Shown: positions 52,800 through 64,000 of the stretch, piece after piece
How positions within the stretch are numbered: the first letter of the stretch is position 1
Layout: every line of letters starts with the position of its first letter
Assembly: GCF_000019165.1 (NCBI RefSeq)
Contig: NC_010337.2
Location: 1,355,001 to 1,419,000, forward strand
Source of the DNA: Heliomicrobium modesticaldum Ice1
GTDB taxonomy: Bacteria > Bacillota > Desulfitobacteriia > Heliobacteriales > Heliobacteriaceae
DNA length: 64,000 nt
Direction: 5' to 3'
Notes under the pieces: generated by a model
The model's database searches: none
Told to the model about the DNA's origin: nothing
The model's input: the letters and a program-made list of their open reading frames with translations, nothing else
Made by a program: the position numbers and the translations under genes

Positions 52800-53234
52800 A
52801 TGTTGCTGCCGAAACGCGTCAAATGGCGTCGGGTGCAACGAGGCCGTCTGAAAGGCAAGTCCAAAGGCGGCAACAGCGTCGCCTTTGGTGAATATGGCCT
52901 GCAAGCCCTGGAAGCGGCCTGGATCACCAGCCGCCAGATCGAAGCCGCTCGTATCGCCATGACCCGCTACATCAAACGGGGCGGTAAAGTCTGGATCAAG
53001 ATTTTCCCCGACAAGCCTATCACCGCCAAGCCGGCTGAAACCCGGATGGGTTCCGGTAAAGGCTCCCCTGAATACTGGGTTGCCGTTGTCAAACCGGGCC
53101 GGATCATGTTTGAGCTGGCCGGCGTTCCTGAAGATACCGCCAAGGAAGCCATGCGCCTGGCCATGCACAAGCTGCCCATCAAGTGCAAGTTTGTAAAACG
53201 GGAAGAAGTGGGTGGTGAAGCGAATGAAAGCTAA
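52800..53234 (+). CDS. rplP: 50S ribosomal protein L16
   Basis: A 144-residue A-site protein starting [20 protein letters not shown]. The [24 protein letters not shown] segment is conserved. It starts three bases after rpsC and overlaps rpmC by 11 bases. Confidence 0.97.
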   Translation: MLLPKRVKWRRVQRGRLKGKSKGGNSVAFGEYGLQALEAAWITSRQIEAARIAMTRYIKRGGKVWIKIFPDKPITAKPAETRMGSGKGSPEYWVAVVKPGRIMFELAGVPEDTAKEAMRLAMHKLPIKCKFVKREEVGGEANES

Positions 53235-53427
53235 AGAACTGCATGACCTGAGCACGGAAGAACTGCAGAAAAAGCTGATTGACTTCAAAGACGAACTCTT
53301 CCGCCTCCGCTTTCAACTTGCTACCCAACAGTTGGAGAACCCCATGCGGATCCGGGACGTGCGCAAAAACATCGCCCGGACGCAGACAGTCCTCCGTCAA
53401 CGAGAACTGGAAGCCCAAAAGGCTTAG
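53224..53427 (+). CDS. rpmC: 50S ribosomal protein L29
   Basis: A 67-residue helical hairpin at the tunnel exit, [43 protein letters not shown] at 53224 is preceded by GGTGGTGA inside the end of rplP; the frame's GTG at 53212 is less likely. Confidence 0.95.
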   Translation: MKAKELHDLSTEELQKKLIDFKDELFRLRFQLATQQLENPMRIRDVRKNIARTQTVLRQRELEAQKA

Positions 53428-53453
53428 TGCAGCGGGTAAGGAGGTAAGAAGCA

Positions 53454-53717
53454 GTGTCCGAACGTGCCGAACGCAAGACTCGCATCGGTAAAGTCACGAG
53501 CAACAAGATGGAAAAGACCGTCGTTGTCGCCGTAGAAAGCCGCATCCAGCACCCTCTGTACGGCCGTACCGTTAAAAAGACGAAGAAATTCAAGGCCCAT
53601 GATGAAGAAAACGCCTGTCAAATCGGCGATGTCGTAGAAATCATGGAAACACGTCCCCTCTCCAAGGAGAAGCGCTGGCGGGTCGTTCGTATCGTCGAAA
53701 AAGCCGTCATCGTATAA
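53454..53717 (+). CDS. rpsQ: 30S ribosomal protein S17
   Basis: An 87-residue OB-fold primary binder. GTG start after [55 protein letters not shown] is typical. Confidence 0.96.
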   Translation: MSERAERKTRIGKVTSNKMEKTVVVAVESRIQHPLYGRTVKKTKKFKAHDEENACQIGDVVEIMETRPLSKEKRWRVVRIVEKAVIV

Positions 53718-53741
53718 ACCACGGCATAGGAGGTTACCGTC

Positions 53742-54110
53742 GTGATCCAGCAAGAAACTCGACTCCGGGTCGGTGACAACACCGGAGCCAAAGAGTTGTT
53801 GTGCATCCGTGTGTTGGGCGGCTCCTACCGGAGGTATGCCTCTGTCGGCGACATCATCGTCGCTTCCGTCAAAGAGGCAACGCCCGGCGGCGTGGTGAAA
53901 AAGGGAGACGTCGTCAAAGCCGTGGTTGTCCGGACTCGGAAACCGATCAAACGGCCTGACGGCTCCTACATCCGCTTCAGCGAGAACGCCGCAGTCATCA
54001 TCAATGAACAAAAAAACCCGAAGGGGACCCGTATCTTCGGGCCCGTGGCCCGCGAACTTCGCGACCGCGATTTCATGAAGATCATTTCGTTGGCCCCCGA
54101 AGTACTGTAG
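53742..54110 (+). CDS. rplN: 50S ribosomal protein L14
   Basis: A 122-residue intersubunit-bridge protein beginning [26 protein letters not shown] (GTG start after TAGGAGGT). It ends with [23 protein letters not shown], as usual. Confidence 0.97.
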   Translation: MIQQETRLRVGDNTGAKELLCIRVLGGSYRRYASVGDIIVASVKEATPGGVVKKGDVVKAVVVRTRKPIKRPDGSYIRFSENAAVIINEQKNPKGTRIFGPVARELRDRDFMKIISLAPEVL

Positions 54111-54128
54111 GGTGGAGGTGAAAGCACC

Positions 54129-54464
54129 ATGGCCAACCCGAAAGTCCATGTAAGAAAAGGCGATCTGGTACAGGTCATCACCGGCAAGGACGCTGGCAAA
54201 AAAGGCAAAATCATTGAAGTGATTCCCGCCAAAAACCGGGTTGTCGTTGAGAAAGTCAACATCGTCAAACGGCACTCGAAGCCCAGCAAGACCAATCCCC
54301 AAGGCGGCATCATCGAAAAAGAAGCGCCCATCGACGCTTCCAACGTGATGATCTTCTGCCCCAAATGTGACCGGCCGGTGCGCAGCGGTCACAAGTTCCT
54401 GGAAAACGGCGACAAGGCTCGCATCTGCCGCAAATGCGGTGACGTGCTTGACAAAGATAAGTAA
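54129..54464 (+). CDS. rplX: 50S ribosomal protein L24
   Basis: A 111-residue assembly initiator with an N-terminal KOW motif ([24 protein letters not shown]). The end holds two Cys pairs ([16 protein letters not shown]), a zinc-ribbon-like feature seen in many Firmicutes L24. Confidence 0.97.
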   Translation: MANPKVHVRKGDLVQVITGKDAGKKGKIIEVIPAKNRVVVEKVNIVKRHSKPSKTNPQGGIIEKEAPIDASNVMIFCPKCDRPVRSGHKFLENGDKARICRKCGDVLDKDK

Positions 54465-54491
54465 AGCCTCGTCCGAGAGGAGGTCAGCAGA

Positions 54492-55034
54492 TTGGCCCGT
54501 CTGAAAGAGAAAATCCAAACCGATGTCAACGCTGCCATGATGCAGCGGTTCGGATATAAAAACGTCATGCAGATCCCCCGCCTGGAAAAAGTCGTCGTCA
54601 ACATGGGCCTTGGGGAAGCGATTCAAAACCCCAAAGGTCTCGACGCTGCCGTAGGCGACCTGACCCGCATCACCGGTCAGAAACCGGTCATCACGACGGC
54701 GAAGAAATCCATCGCCGGCTTCAAACTGCGGGAAGGCATGAAGATCGGCTGCAAGGTGACCCTGCGCGGCGACAAGATGTACGACTTCGTCGACAAGCTG
54801 GTCAACCTGTCTCTGCCCCGCGTCCGCGACTTCCGCGGCGTCAGTCCCAAGTCCTTCGACGGTCGCGGCAACTACACCCTCGGCCTGAAGGAACAACTGA
54901 TTTTCCCCGAGATCGAGTACGATAAGATCGACCGTCTGCGCGGGATGGACGTCACATTTGTGACGACGGCCAAGACCGACGAAGAAGCCCGTGAACTCCT
55001 TCGGCTGATCGGAATGCCGTTCCGCGCCGAATAA
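54492..55034 (+). CDS. rplE: 50S ribosomal protein L5
   Basis: A 180-residue 5S rRNA-binding protein. TTG start after [50 protein letters not shown] and the C-terminal [19 protein letters not shown] are diagnostic. Confidence 0.97.
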   Translation: MARLKEKIQTDVNAAMMQRFGYKNVMQIPRLEKVVVNMGLGEAIQNPKGLDAAVGDLTRITGQKPVITTAKKSIAGFKLREGMKIGCKVTLRGDKMYDFVDKLVNLSLPRVRDFRGVSPKSFDGRGNYTLGLKEQLIFPEIEYDKIDRLRGMDVTFVTTAKTDEEARELLRLIGMPFRAE

Positions 55035-55056
55035 GGCATTTACAGGAGGGAATCTC

Positions 55057-55242
55057 GTGGCAAAAACATCCATGATCGTGAAACAAAGCCGCACCCCCAA
55101 ATTTCGCGTCCGCGCCCACAACCGCTGCAAGATCTGCGGACGCCCTCACGCCTATATGCGGAAATTTGGGATGTGCCGGATTTGCTTCCGCAACCTGGCC
55201 TACAAAGGGGAAATCCCCGGCGTGACCAAGGCCAGTTGGTAA
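55057..55242 (+). CDS. rpsZ: 30S ribosomal protein S14, zinc type
   Basis: A 61-residue short S14 with two Cys pairs ([21 protein letters not shown]) for zinc. GTG start after AGGAGGGAAT. The short zinc form is the common Firmicutes housekeeping version. Confidence 0.97.
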   Translation: MAKTSMIVKQSRTPKFRVRAHNRCKICGRPHAYMRKFGMCRICFRNLAYKGEIPGVTKASW

Positions 55243-55269
55243 AGATACACGGAGGGGGGTACCAGCCCA

Positions 55270-55668
55270 ATGGTCATGACCGATCCAATCGCGGATTTCC
55301 TGACACGGATCCGCAACGCCAATATGGTTTACCATGACAAAGTGGAAGTTCCGGCTTCCAAAGTCAAGCGGGCCATCGCAGAAATCTTTAAGAATGAAGG
55401 TTACGTCAAAGACGTGGAATACGTCGAAGACAACAAGCAAGGCCTGCTCCGCATCTACCTGAAGTTCGGCCCCAACCGTGAAAAAGTCATCACCGGCGTC
55501 AAGCGGATCTCCAAACCGGGTCTGCGCGTCTATGCCCGCAAAGAAGAGATCCCCAAGGTCCTCGGCGGACTGGGTGTCGCCGTTCTCTCGACCTCGCAAG
55601 GCATCATGAGCGACAAAGCCGCTCGCAAGGCCGGCCTGGGCGGAGAAGTTCTCTGCTACATCTGGTAA
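55270..55668 (+). CDS. rpsH: 30S ribosomal protein S8
   Basis: A 132-residue primary binder, and in other bacteria the translational regulator of the spc operon. It starts [21 protein letters not shown] at 55276 is also possible. The C-terminal [28 protein letters not shown] is diagnostic. Confidence 0.97.
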   Translation: MVMTDPIADFLTRIRNANMVYHDKVEVPASKVKRAIAEIFKNEGYVKDVEYVEDNKQGLLRIYLKFGPNREKVITGVKRISKPGLRVYARKEEIPKVLGGLGVAVLSTSQGIMSDKAARKAGLGGEVLCYIW

Positions 55669-55713
55669 TCAACCCACCATCGAACCGAATCACACACAGC
55701 AGGAGGTGTGACC

Positions 55714-56265
55714 ATGTCACGGATCGGCAAGAAACCCGTGGCGATCCCGGCCGGCGTCAACGTGACGATTGAAGGCAACGTCGTCACGGTGAAAGGACCG
55801 AAAGGCCAACTCAGCCGGGAGCTCCATAAAGACATCATCGTCACGGTGGAAGGCAACACCGTCCAGGTTACGCGCCCCAGCGACGATAAATTCCATCGCT
55901 CCCTTCATGGCCTGAGCCGCACCCTCGTCGCCAACATGGTAGACGGCGTCTCTGTCGGCTTCAGCAAAAGCCTGGAACTGGTCGGCGTCGGTTACCGGGC
56001 GGCGAAGCAGGGGAAGAAGCTCGTCCTCACCGTCGGCTACAGCCACCCGGTCGAGATCGAGCCCGGCGAAGGCCTGGAAGTGGAAGTCCCTGCTCCGACG
56101 AAGATCATCGTCAAAGGGATCGACAAGGAAAAAGTGGGCGCGCTGGCGGCCAACATCCGCGCCGTACGGGAGCCCGAACCCTATAAAGGCAAGGGCATCA
56201 AGTATGAAACCGAAGTGATCCGCCGCAAAGTCGGTAAGACCGGCGGTAAAAAAGGCAAAAAATAA
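55714..56265 (+). CDS. rplF: 50S ribosomal protein L6
   Basis: A 183-residue protein near the sarcin-ricin loop. ATG at 55714 follows AGGAGGTG and gives [14 protein letters not shown]. Two related domains are seen, and the conserved [25 protein letters not shown] ends it. Confidence 0.97.
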
Positions 56266-56298
56266 GCCCTAACCCGAGGTCGAAGGGAGTGAGCCCGA

Positions 56299-56667
56299 GT
56301 GATCAAAAAGCTTGACCGCGATGCCGCACGTCAGAAGAAACACATGCGGATTCGCAAACGGGTGAAGGGCACTGAAGAACGTCCCCGCCTGTGTGTCTTC
56401 CGCAGTCTGAACCATATCTACGCCCAAGTGGTCAATGATGTCACCGGCCGGACCTTGGTGGCCGCCTCCAGCCTCGACGGCGAGTTCAAGGCAGCCAACG
56501 TATCCGGCGGGAACATCGAAGGGGCAAAAAAGGTCGGCGAACTCATCGCCAAGAAGGCCCTGGAAAAAGGCATCGACAAGGTAGTCTTTGACCGCGGCGG
56601 TTATATCTACCACGGCCGGATCGCAGCGCTGGCCGAAGCAGCCCGGGAAGCGGGGCTCCAATTCTAA
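56299..56667 (+). CDS. rplR: 50S ribosomal protein L18
   Basis: A 122-residue 5S rRNA-binding protein. GTG start. [31 protein letters not shown] and the C-terminal [28 protein letters not shown] are conserved. Confidence 0.97.
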   Translation: MIKKLDRDAARQKKHMRIRKRVKGTEERPRLCVFRSLNHIYAQVVNDVTGRTLVAASSLDGEFKAANVSGGNIEGAKKVGELIAKKALEKGIDKVVFDRGGYIYHGRIAALAEAAREAGLQF

Positions 56668-56693
56668 ACGTCCCGCATAAAGGAGGGAAAAGA

Positions 56694-57194
56694 ATGGCAA
56701 GAATAGACGCGAGCGGTCTGGAACTTCAGGAAAAAGTCGTCTACATCAACCGCGTGGCGAAAGTCGTCAAGGGCGGTCGCCGTTTCTCCTTCAGCGCCCT
56801 GGTTGTTGTCGGCGACGGCAAAGGCCACGTGGGCTTCGGCCTTGGCAAGGCCGGCGAAGTGCCTGAGGCGATCCGCAAAGGCGTTGAAGACGCGAAAAAG
56901 AACCTGATCGTTGTCCCCGTAGTCGGCACGACCATCCCCCATCCCGCCCTTGGCGTATTCGGCGCCGGTCGGGTGTTGCTCAAACCGGCTTCCAAAGGCA
57001 CCGGCGTCATCGCCGGCGGTCCTGTCCGTGCCGTCCTGGAGTTGGCTGGGATTCACGATATCCTCACCAAGTCCCTGGGTTCTAACAACGCCAACAACAT
57101 GGTGCGGGCCACCATGGAAGGCCTGCGCAGTCTGAAGCGTGCCGAAGAGGTCGCCAAACTGCGCGGCAAAACGGTCGAAGAGATTACTGGTTAG
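56694..57194 (+). CDS. rpsE: 30S ribosomal protein S5
   Basis: A 166-residue protein of the decoding/mRNA-entry region, [47 protein letters not shown] onward. The loop linked to spectinomycin resistance (KVVKGGR) is wild type. AAAGGAGGG precedes the ATG. Confidence 0.97.
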   Translation: MARIDASGLELQEKVVYINRVAKVVKGGRRFSFSALVVVGDGKGHVGFGLGKAGEVPEAIRKGVEDAKKNLIVVPVVGTTIPHPALGVFGAGRVLLKPASKGTGVIAGGPVRAVLELAGIHDILTKSLGSNNANNMVRATMEGLRSLKRAEEVAKLRGKTVEEITG

Positions 57195-57205
57195 GAGGGT
57201 CAACC

Positions 57206-57394
57206 GTGGCCACCAAACTGAAGATCACCTGGGTGAAAAGCGCCATCGGTTACGCCAAGAACCAGAAACTTACCGTGGCCACCCTGGGTCTGAAAAAGCT
57301 CCATCAATCGGTCCTCCATGACGATACCCCCGCCATCCGCGGCATGATTCGCACGGTCAACCACTTGGTGACTGTGGAAGAAGTGGAAGCCTAA
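57206..57394 (+). CDS. rpmD: 50S ribosomal protein L30
   Basis: A 62-residue protein, [32 protein letters not shown] onward. GTG start after AGGAGGGTC. It sits between rpsE and rplO as usual. Confidence 0.96.
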   Translation: MATKLKITWVKSAIGYAKNQKLTVATLGLKKLHQSVLHDDTPAIRGMIRTVNHLVTVEEVEA

Positions 57395-57412
57395 CGCAAG
57401 GAGGTGTACCCT

Positions 57413-57856
57413 TTGCAACTCCATGAACTGAAACCGGCGCCCGGGTCACGGCAAAAACCGACTCGGAAAGGGCAAGGCATCGGTTCCGGCCTGGGCAAAA
57501 CGGCTGGCCGGGGTCACAAAGGTCAAAAAGCCCGTTCCGGCGGCGGCGTCCGTCCCGGCTTCGAAGGCGGTCAACAACCGCTGCAGCGCCGGCTCCCCAA
57601 GCGCGGCTTCACCAATGCCCGCTTTAAAAAAGAATTTGCCATCATCAACGTGGGCGACCTCGATGTCTTCGAGGCCGGCACCGTGGTGACACCGGAACTG
57701 CTTCTGGAACGGAAAATGATCAAGAAGCTGAAAGATGGCGTCAAACTGCTGGCCGACGGCAACATTGAAAAAGCCTTAACGGTAAAACTCCATGGGGTGA
57801 GTGAGGCTGCGGCGGAGAAGATCAAAGCTGCCGGCGGCCAAGTAGAGGTGATGTAA
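57413..57856 (+). CDS. rplO: 50S ribosomal protein L15
   Basis: A 147-residue assembly protein. TTG at 57413 follows AAGGAGGTG and gives [12 protein letters not shown]. The glycine/arginine-rich [31 protein letters not shown] segment is diagnostic. The secY start lies three bases after its stop. Confidence 0.96.
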   Translation: MQLHELKPAPGSRQKPTRKGQGIGSGLGKTAGRGHKGQKARSGGGVRPGFEGGQQPLQRRLPKRGFTNARFKKEFAIINVGDLDVFEAGTVVTPELLLERKMIKKLKDGVKLLADGNIEKALTVKLHGVSEAAAEKIKAAGGQVEVM

Positions 57857-57859
57857 GAC

Positions 57860-60661
<2,802 letters not shown>

Positions 60662-60663
60662 CC

Positions 60664-60954
60664 ATGGCAGCGCGGTCTGTCAAGCCAGGCGAACTGGTGC
60701 GTTCTCAAGCCGGAAGGGACGGGGACAGGTATTTTATCGTGCTCAACATCCTTGATCCCGATTATCTTCTGATTGTGGACGGACACTATCGCAAAGTGGA
60801 AAACCCCAAGAAGAAGAAGGTCAAACATCTCCGGTGCACCGGCTTGGTGGCAACGGAAATCGGCGAGATGCTTCAACAGGGCAAAACTCCTGCCAACGCC
60901 CAGGTCGCCAGTGCGCTCCGCCGACTGCTGGAGACCTTGGAGACCGGTTCGTAA
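60664..60954 (+). CDS. KOW domain RNA-binding protein (L14e-like)
   Basis: A 96-residue protein with a KOW-like beta domain ([50 protein letters not shown]) resembling eukaryotic/archaeal L14e. Clostridia often carry it between map and infA. It may bind rRNA; no function is shown. ATG at 60664 has a weak ribosome-binding site; TTG at 60658 is an alternative overlapping the map stop. Confidence 0.88.
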   Translation: MAARSVKPGELVRSQAGRDGDRYFIVLNILDPDYLLIVDGHYRKVENPKKKKVKHLRCTGLVATEIGEMLQQGKTPANAQVASALRRLLETLETGS

Positions 60955-60977
60955 TATCAAGGAGGCTGGAATTCCTT

Positions 60978-61196
60978 ATGTCCAAAACGGACGTGATTGA
61001 AGTCGAGGGGCGCGTCGTCGAGCCCTTGCCGAACGCAATGTTCACCGTGGAGTTGGAGAACGGCCACAAGGTCCTCGCCCATGTGTCGGGGAAAATCCGG
61101 ATGAACTTCATCCGGATCCTGCCCGGCGACCGGGTGACGGTCGAATTGTCGCCTTATGATCTCACCCGCGGAAGGATCACCTACCGCTTCAAGTAA
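60978..61196 (+). CDS. infA: translation initiation factor IF-1
   Basis: A 72-residue OB-fold factor that occupies the A site during initiation, [55 protein letters not shown] lies before the ATG at 60978; the longer frame upstream overlaps the KOW gene and is not used. Confidence 0.97.
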   Translation: MSKTDVIEVEGRVVEPLPNAMFTVELENGHKVLAHVSGKIRMNFIRILPGDRVTVELSPYDLTRGRITYRFK

Positions 61197-61256
61197 GGAC
61201 GTAGTATACTTGAACGGTCATCATACAAGCCGTCGATCCCCCGAGGAGGAACGAAG

Positions 61257-61370
61257 ATGAAAGTGCGGCCTTCAGTGAAGACGATCTGTGACAAGTGCAA
61301 GATCATCAAACGCAAAGGCAAAGTCATGGTTATTTGCGAGAACCCGAAGCACAAGCAAAAACAAGGTTAA
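61257..61370 (+). CDS. rpmJ: 50S ribosomal protein L36
   Basis: A 37-residue protein, [20 protein letters not shown] onward, with CDKC plus C and H (CENPKH) as zinc ligands. GAGGAGGA precedes the ATG. It is too short for many ORF finders but fits its place between infA and rpsM. Confidence 0.97.
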   Translation: MKVRPSVKTICDKCKIIKRKGKVMVICENPKHKQKQG

Positions 61371-61394
61371 TAATCGGGAGGTGTACACACCACT

Positions 61395-61766
61395 ATGGCA
61401 CGTATTGCCGGCATCGACCTGCCCAGGGACAAGCGGATTGCCATCGCGCTGACCTATATTTTTGGGATCGGTCGTCCCACCGCCGACAAGATCCTGGCTG
61501 AAACCGGCATCAACCCCGACACGCGGACCCGCGATCTCACCGATGAAGAAGTGGCCCGTCTGCGGGAATACATCGATAAGAACGTAGAAGTCGAAGGGGA
61601 TCTCCGCCGGGAAATCTCCCTGAACATCAAGCGCCTCATGGAGATCGGCTGCTACCGCGGCCTTCGCCATCGCCGCGGGCTCCCCGTCCGTGGTCAGCGC
61701 ACCAAGACGAACGCCCGCACGCGCAAAGGTCCTGCCCGGACCGTCGCCGGCAAGAAGAAGAAGTAA
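61395..61766 (+). CDS. rpsM: 30S ribosomal protein S13
   Basis: A 123-residue head protein contacting the P-site t[29 protein letters not shown] onward, with the basic tail [33 protein letters not shown] precedes the ATG. Confidence 0.97.
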   Translation: MARIAGIDLPRDKRIAIALTYIFGIGRPTADKILAETGINPDTRTRDLTDEEVARLREYIDKNVEVEGDLRREISLNIKRLMEIGCYRGLRHRRGLPVRGQRTKTNARTRKGPARTVAGKKKK

Positions 61767-61784
61767 AGGGGGTCATCACCGGAT

Positions 61785-62180
61785 ATGGCAGCAGCACGTC
61801 GTGTAACCCGCACCAAGCGGAAAGAACGCAAGCATGTGGACCGTGGTGTGGCCCACATCAAGTCCACCTTCAATAACACCATCGTCACCATCACCGATCC
61901 CAACGGCAACACCATCTCTTGGGCTTCCGCCGGCGTTCTCGGCTTCAAGGGTTCGAGAAAGTCGACGCCCTTTGCCGCCCAGATGGCCGCCGAATCGGCT
62001 GCCAAGGAAGCCATGGAGCATGGACTGCGGGAAGTCGAATGCCTGGTCAAAGGCCCCGGCTCCGGTCGGGAAGCGGCCATCCGCTCCCTGCAAGCCGCCG
62101 GTCTGGAAGTCAACATGATCAAAGACGTAACCCCCATCCCCCACAACGGATGCCGGCCGCCGAAGCGTCGCCGCGTCTAA
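61785..62180 (+). CDS. rpsK: 30S ribosomal protein S11
   Basis: A 131-residue platform protein with [30 protein letters not shown] and the closing [28 protein letters not shown] precedes the ATG. Confidence 0.97.
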   Translation: MAAARRVTRTKRKERKHVDRGVAHIKSTFNNTIVTITDPNGNTISWASAGVLGFKGSRKSTPFAAQMAAESAAKEAMEHGLREVECLVKGPGSGREAAIRSLQAAGLEVNMIKDVTPIPHNGCRPPKRRRV

Positions 62181-62209
62181 TCTGAACACCTAGGAGGTGC
62201 ATCCGCAGA

Positions 62210-62836
62210 ATGGCACGTTATACCGGTCCGGTCTGTCGCCTTTGCCGGCGGGAGGGGGCCAAATTATATCTCAAAGGGGAACGCTGCTACACGGGCAAGT
62301 GCGCCGTTGACCGCCGTACCTACGCGCCGGGTCAGCACGGCCAAGGACGCAAGAAGATTTCCGAATATGGTCTGCAGTTGCGGGAGAAACAAAAAGCCCG
62401 CCGGGTGTACGGCATTCTGGAAGGCCAATTCCGCGCCTATTTCGCTGAGGCTGACCGCCAGCAAGGCGTCACCGGCGAAAATCTGCTCCGCCTTCTGGAA
62501 ACCCGTCTCGACAACGTCGTCTTCCGGCTAGGCTTTGCTCGTTCTCGGAACGAGGCCCGTCAATTTGTTCTGCACAACCACTTTACCCTGAACGGGAAGA
62601 AAGTAAACATCCCCTCCATCCAACTGCGGGTGGGTGACGTGATCCAGCTGAAAGAGAAGAGCAAGGATACGCCGCTCTTCAAGGAGATCGTCGACGGCCT
62701 CGGCCAGAAGACGCCGCCGGCTTGGTTGGAGCTCGATGTGAACACCCTCTCTGGCCGGGTGATCGCCCTGCCCAAGCGGGAAGACATTGACACGAACCTG
62801 CAAGAACACCTGATCGTCGAATTGTACTCCCGCTAG
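62210..62836 (+). CDS. rpsD: 30S ribosomal protein S4
   Basis: A 208-residue assembly protein. The N-terminus has a Cys set ([14 protein letters not shown]) for zinc, and the S4 RNA-binding domain ([41 protein letters not shown]) is complete. It often regulates the alpha operon in other bacteria. AGGAGGTG precedes the ATG. Confidence 0.97.
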   Translation: MARYTGPVCRLCRREGAKLYLKGERCYTGKCAVDRRTYAPGQHGQGRKKISEYGLQLREKQKARRVYGILEGQFRAYFAEADRQQGVTGENLLRLLETRLDNVVFRLGFARSRNEARQFVLHNHFTLNGKKVNIPSIQLRVGDVIQLKEKSKDTPLFKEIVDGLGQKTPPAWLELDVNTLSGRVIALPKREDIDTNLQEHLIVELYSR

Positions 62837-62881
62837 TATTAGGGGTTTTCCGATTCAAGCCAAGGGAGGGTTCAGCAGTAC

Positions 62882-63826
62882 ATGCTGGAAATCGAAAAAC
62901 CGAAGATCGAGTGTGTCGCCCGGAGTGACGACGCCACCTACGGCAAGTTTGTGGTCGAGCCTCTGGAGCGAGGTTACGGGGTGACCCTGGGCAACTCCCT
63001 TCGTCGCATTCTCCTTACCTCCCTGTTCGGGGCCGCCGTTACTTCGGTGAAGATCGAGGGTGTTCTTCACGAGTTTTCTACGATACCCGGCGTTGTCGAA
63101 GACACGACGGATATCATCTTGAATCTCAAACAGCTTGCTATCAAGATGCATACTGAAGAATCGCGGACGATCCGTGTTGAGTTCGAGGGAGAAGGGGTCG
63201 TCACCGCAGCGGACATCCTCACCGATGCCGATGTGGAGATCCTCAACCCTGATCAGGTCATCGCCACCGTCGATAAAGGCCGCCTCTTCATGGAGATCAC
63301 TGTGGAGAAGAGCCGCGGCTATATCACGGCCACCAAACACCGCAAGTCGGAGCATGCCATTGGCGTGATCCCCATTGACGCCAACTTCTCGCCGGTCCGC
63401 AAGGTCAACTACCGTGTCGAGGACACCCGCGTCGGCCAGATCACCAATTATGACCGCCTGATCCTTGAGGTGTGGACGAATGGCAGCCTGACGCCCGAAG
63501 AGGCCATCAGCTGGTCGGCCAAGATCATGAACGACTATCTCAAGCTCTTCGTCGCCCTGACGGAGAACACGGAGAACGTGGAGATCATGGTCGAGACGGA
63601 AGAGCGTCCCCAGGACAAGATCCTTGAGATGACCATCGAGGAACTGGACTTGTCTGTTCGCTCCTACAACTGCCTCAAACGGGCTGGCATCAACACTGTG
63701 AAAGACCTGACCAACAAGACGGAAGAAGATATGATCAAGGTGCGCAACCTTGGCCGCAAATCCCTTGAGGAAGTCGACGCCAAGTTGGCAGCCCTTGGTC
63801 TGTCGTTGCGTAAATCGGAAGACTAA
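62882..63826 (+). CDS. rpoA: RNA polymerase alpha subunit
   Basis: A 314-residue subunit. The N-terminal dimerisation domain ([49 protein letters not shown]) and the C-terminal domain ([24 protein letters not shown]) that binds UP elements and activators are complete. AGGGAGGG precedes the ATG. Confidence 0.98.
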   Translation: MLEIEKPKIECVARSDDATYGKFVVEPLERGYGVTLGNSLRRILLTSLFGAAVTSVKIEGVLHEFSTIPGVVEDTTDIILNLKQLAIKMHTEESRTIRVEFEGEGVVTAADILTDADVEILNPDQVIATVDKGRLFMEITVEKSRGYITATKHRKSEHAIGVIPIDANFSPVRKVNYRVEDTRVGQITNYDRLILEVWTNGSLTPEEAISWSAKIMNDYLKLFVALTENTENVEIMVETEERPQDKILEMTIEELDLSVRSYNCLKRAGINTVKDLTNKTEEDMIKVRNLGRKSLEEVDAKLAALGLSLRKSED

Positions 63827-63856
63827 ATCCAGCCCCGTCGCAAAGGAGGGAATCGA

Positions 63857-64000
63857 GTGCCCTACCGTAAATTCAGCCGTCCGACCAACCATCGCCGGGC
63901 GCTGCTGCGCAACATCACCACCTCTCTGCTCAAGCACGGGAAGATTGTGACCACCGAGCCGAAGGCCAAAGAACTGCGCCGGATCGCTGACAAGATGATC
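63857..64000 (+). CDS. rplQ: 50S ribosomal protein L17, 5' part
   Basis: The first 48 codons of L17, starting GTG after [29 protein letters not shown] and [21 protein letters not shown] are diagnostic. The gene runs off the window end, as expected after rpoA. Confidence 0.95.
   Translation, partial: MPYRKFSRPTNHRRALLRNITTSLLKHGKIVTTEPKAKELRRIADKMI

Noticed and set aside
51585..55130. Two antisense frames above 560 codons opposite rplV-rplE
   Set aside because: They span several ribosomal genes and their intergenic gaps, with low-complexity products, so are shadows rather than genes.

Overview
The window is chromosomal core-genome DNA from a GC-rich, spore-forming member of the Firmicutes, most likely class Clostridia (a Heliobacteriaceae or Peptococcaceae type). 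This rests on the gene set and order: the CtsR/McsA/McsB/ClpC protein-arginine-phosphorylation operon, DisA, SigH, two putative spore-coat genes, Mini-III, the YacP/Rae1-type nuclease, a cysteine T-box, and the Gram-positive str-S10-spc-alpha layout. The genus is an inference; nothing in the window fixes it.

Layout. (1) 1-3640: the distal part of an rRNA operon in the unusual order 5S - tRNA-Ile(GAT) - 23S - tRNA-Asn(GTT) - terminator, so the 5S gene lies before the 23S. (2) 3641-5525: a complete group II intron (IIC-like) with its reverse transcriptase/maturase, inserted directly behind the rRNA operon terminator. (3) 5615-8077, minus strand: a tightly coupled operon of an XRE regulator, a DUF2157 membrane protein and a GDYXXLXY protein, preceded by paired operator-like palindromes. 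(4) 8200-18540: stress operon clpB-ctsR-mcsA-mcsB-clpC-radA-disA with a CtsR box in front. (5) 18542-20379: minus-strand coat-like genes and a small Cys-rich protein. (6) 20430-25417: carD-like, PIN/TRAM (yacL), ispDF fusion and gltX. (7) 25432-30863: promoter plus T-box(Cys), cysE-cysS-mrnC-rlmB-rae1, then sigH. (8) 30982-46980: rpmG-secE-nusG-rplK-rplA, rplJ-rplL, rpoB-rpoC, and an L7Ae-like gene with rpsL-rpsG-fusA-tuf, divided by promoters, leaders and terminators. (9) 46986-48473: a 1.5-kb gap with two inverted copies of a structured palindromic repeat around a small coiled-coil gene. (10) 48474-64000: S10-spc-alpha cluster from rpsJ to the start of rplQ, including secY, adk, map, a KOW protein and infA.

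How it works together. Almost everything serves gene expression (rRNA, tRNA, ribosomal proteins, RNA polymerase, elongation factors, aminoacyl-tRNA synthetases, rRNA modification and processing) or protein quality control (ClpB, ClpC, McsAB under CtsR). DisA, SigH and the coat-like genes link it to sporulation.

The least explained signal is a family of three dispersed repeats (23679-23847, 47016-47225, 48136-47967). Their outer stems differ in sequence yet are each self-complementary, and an inner stem shows a compensatory base-pair change, which points to selection on a folded RNA or DNA structure.
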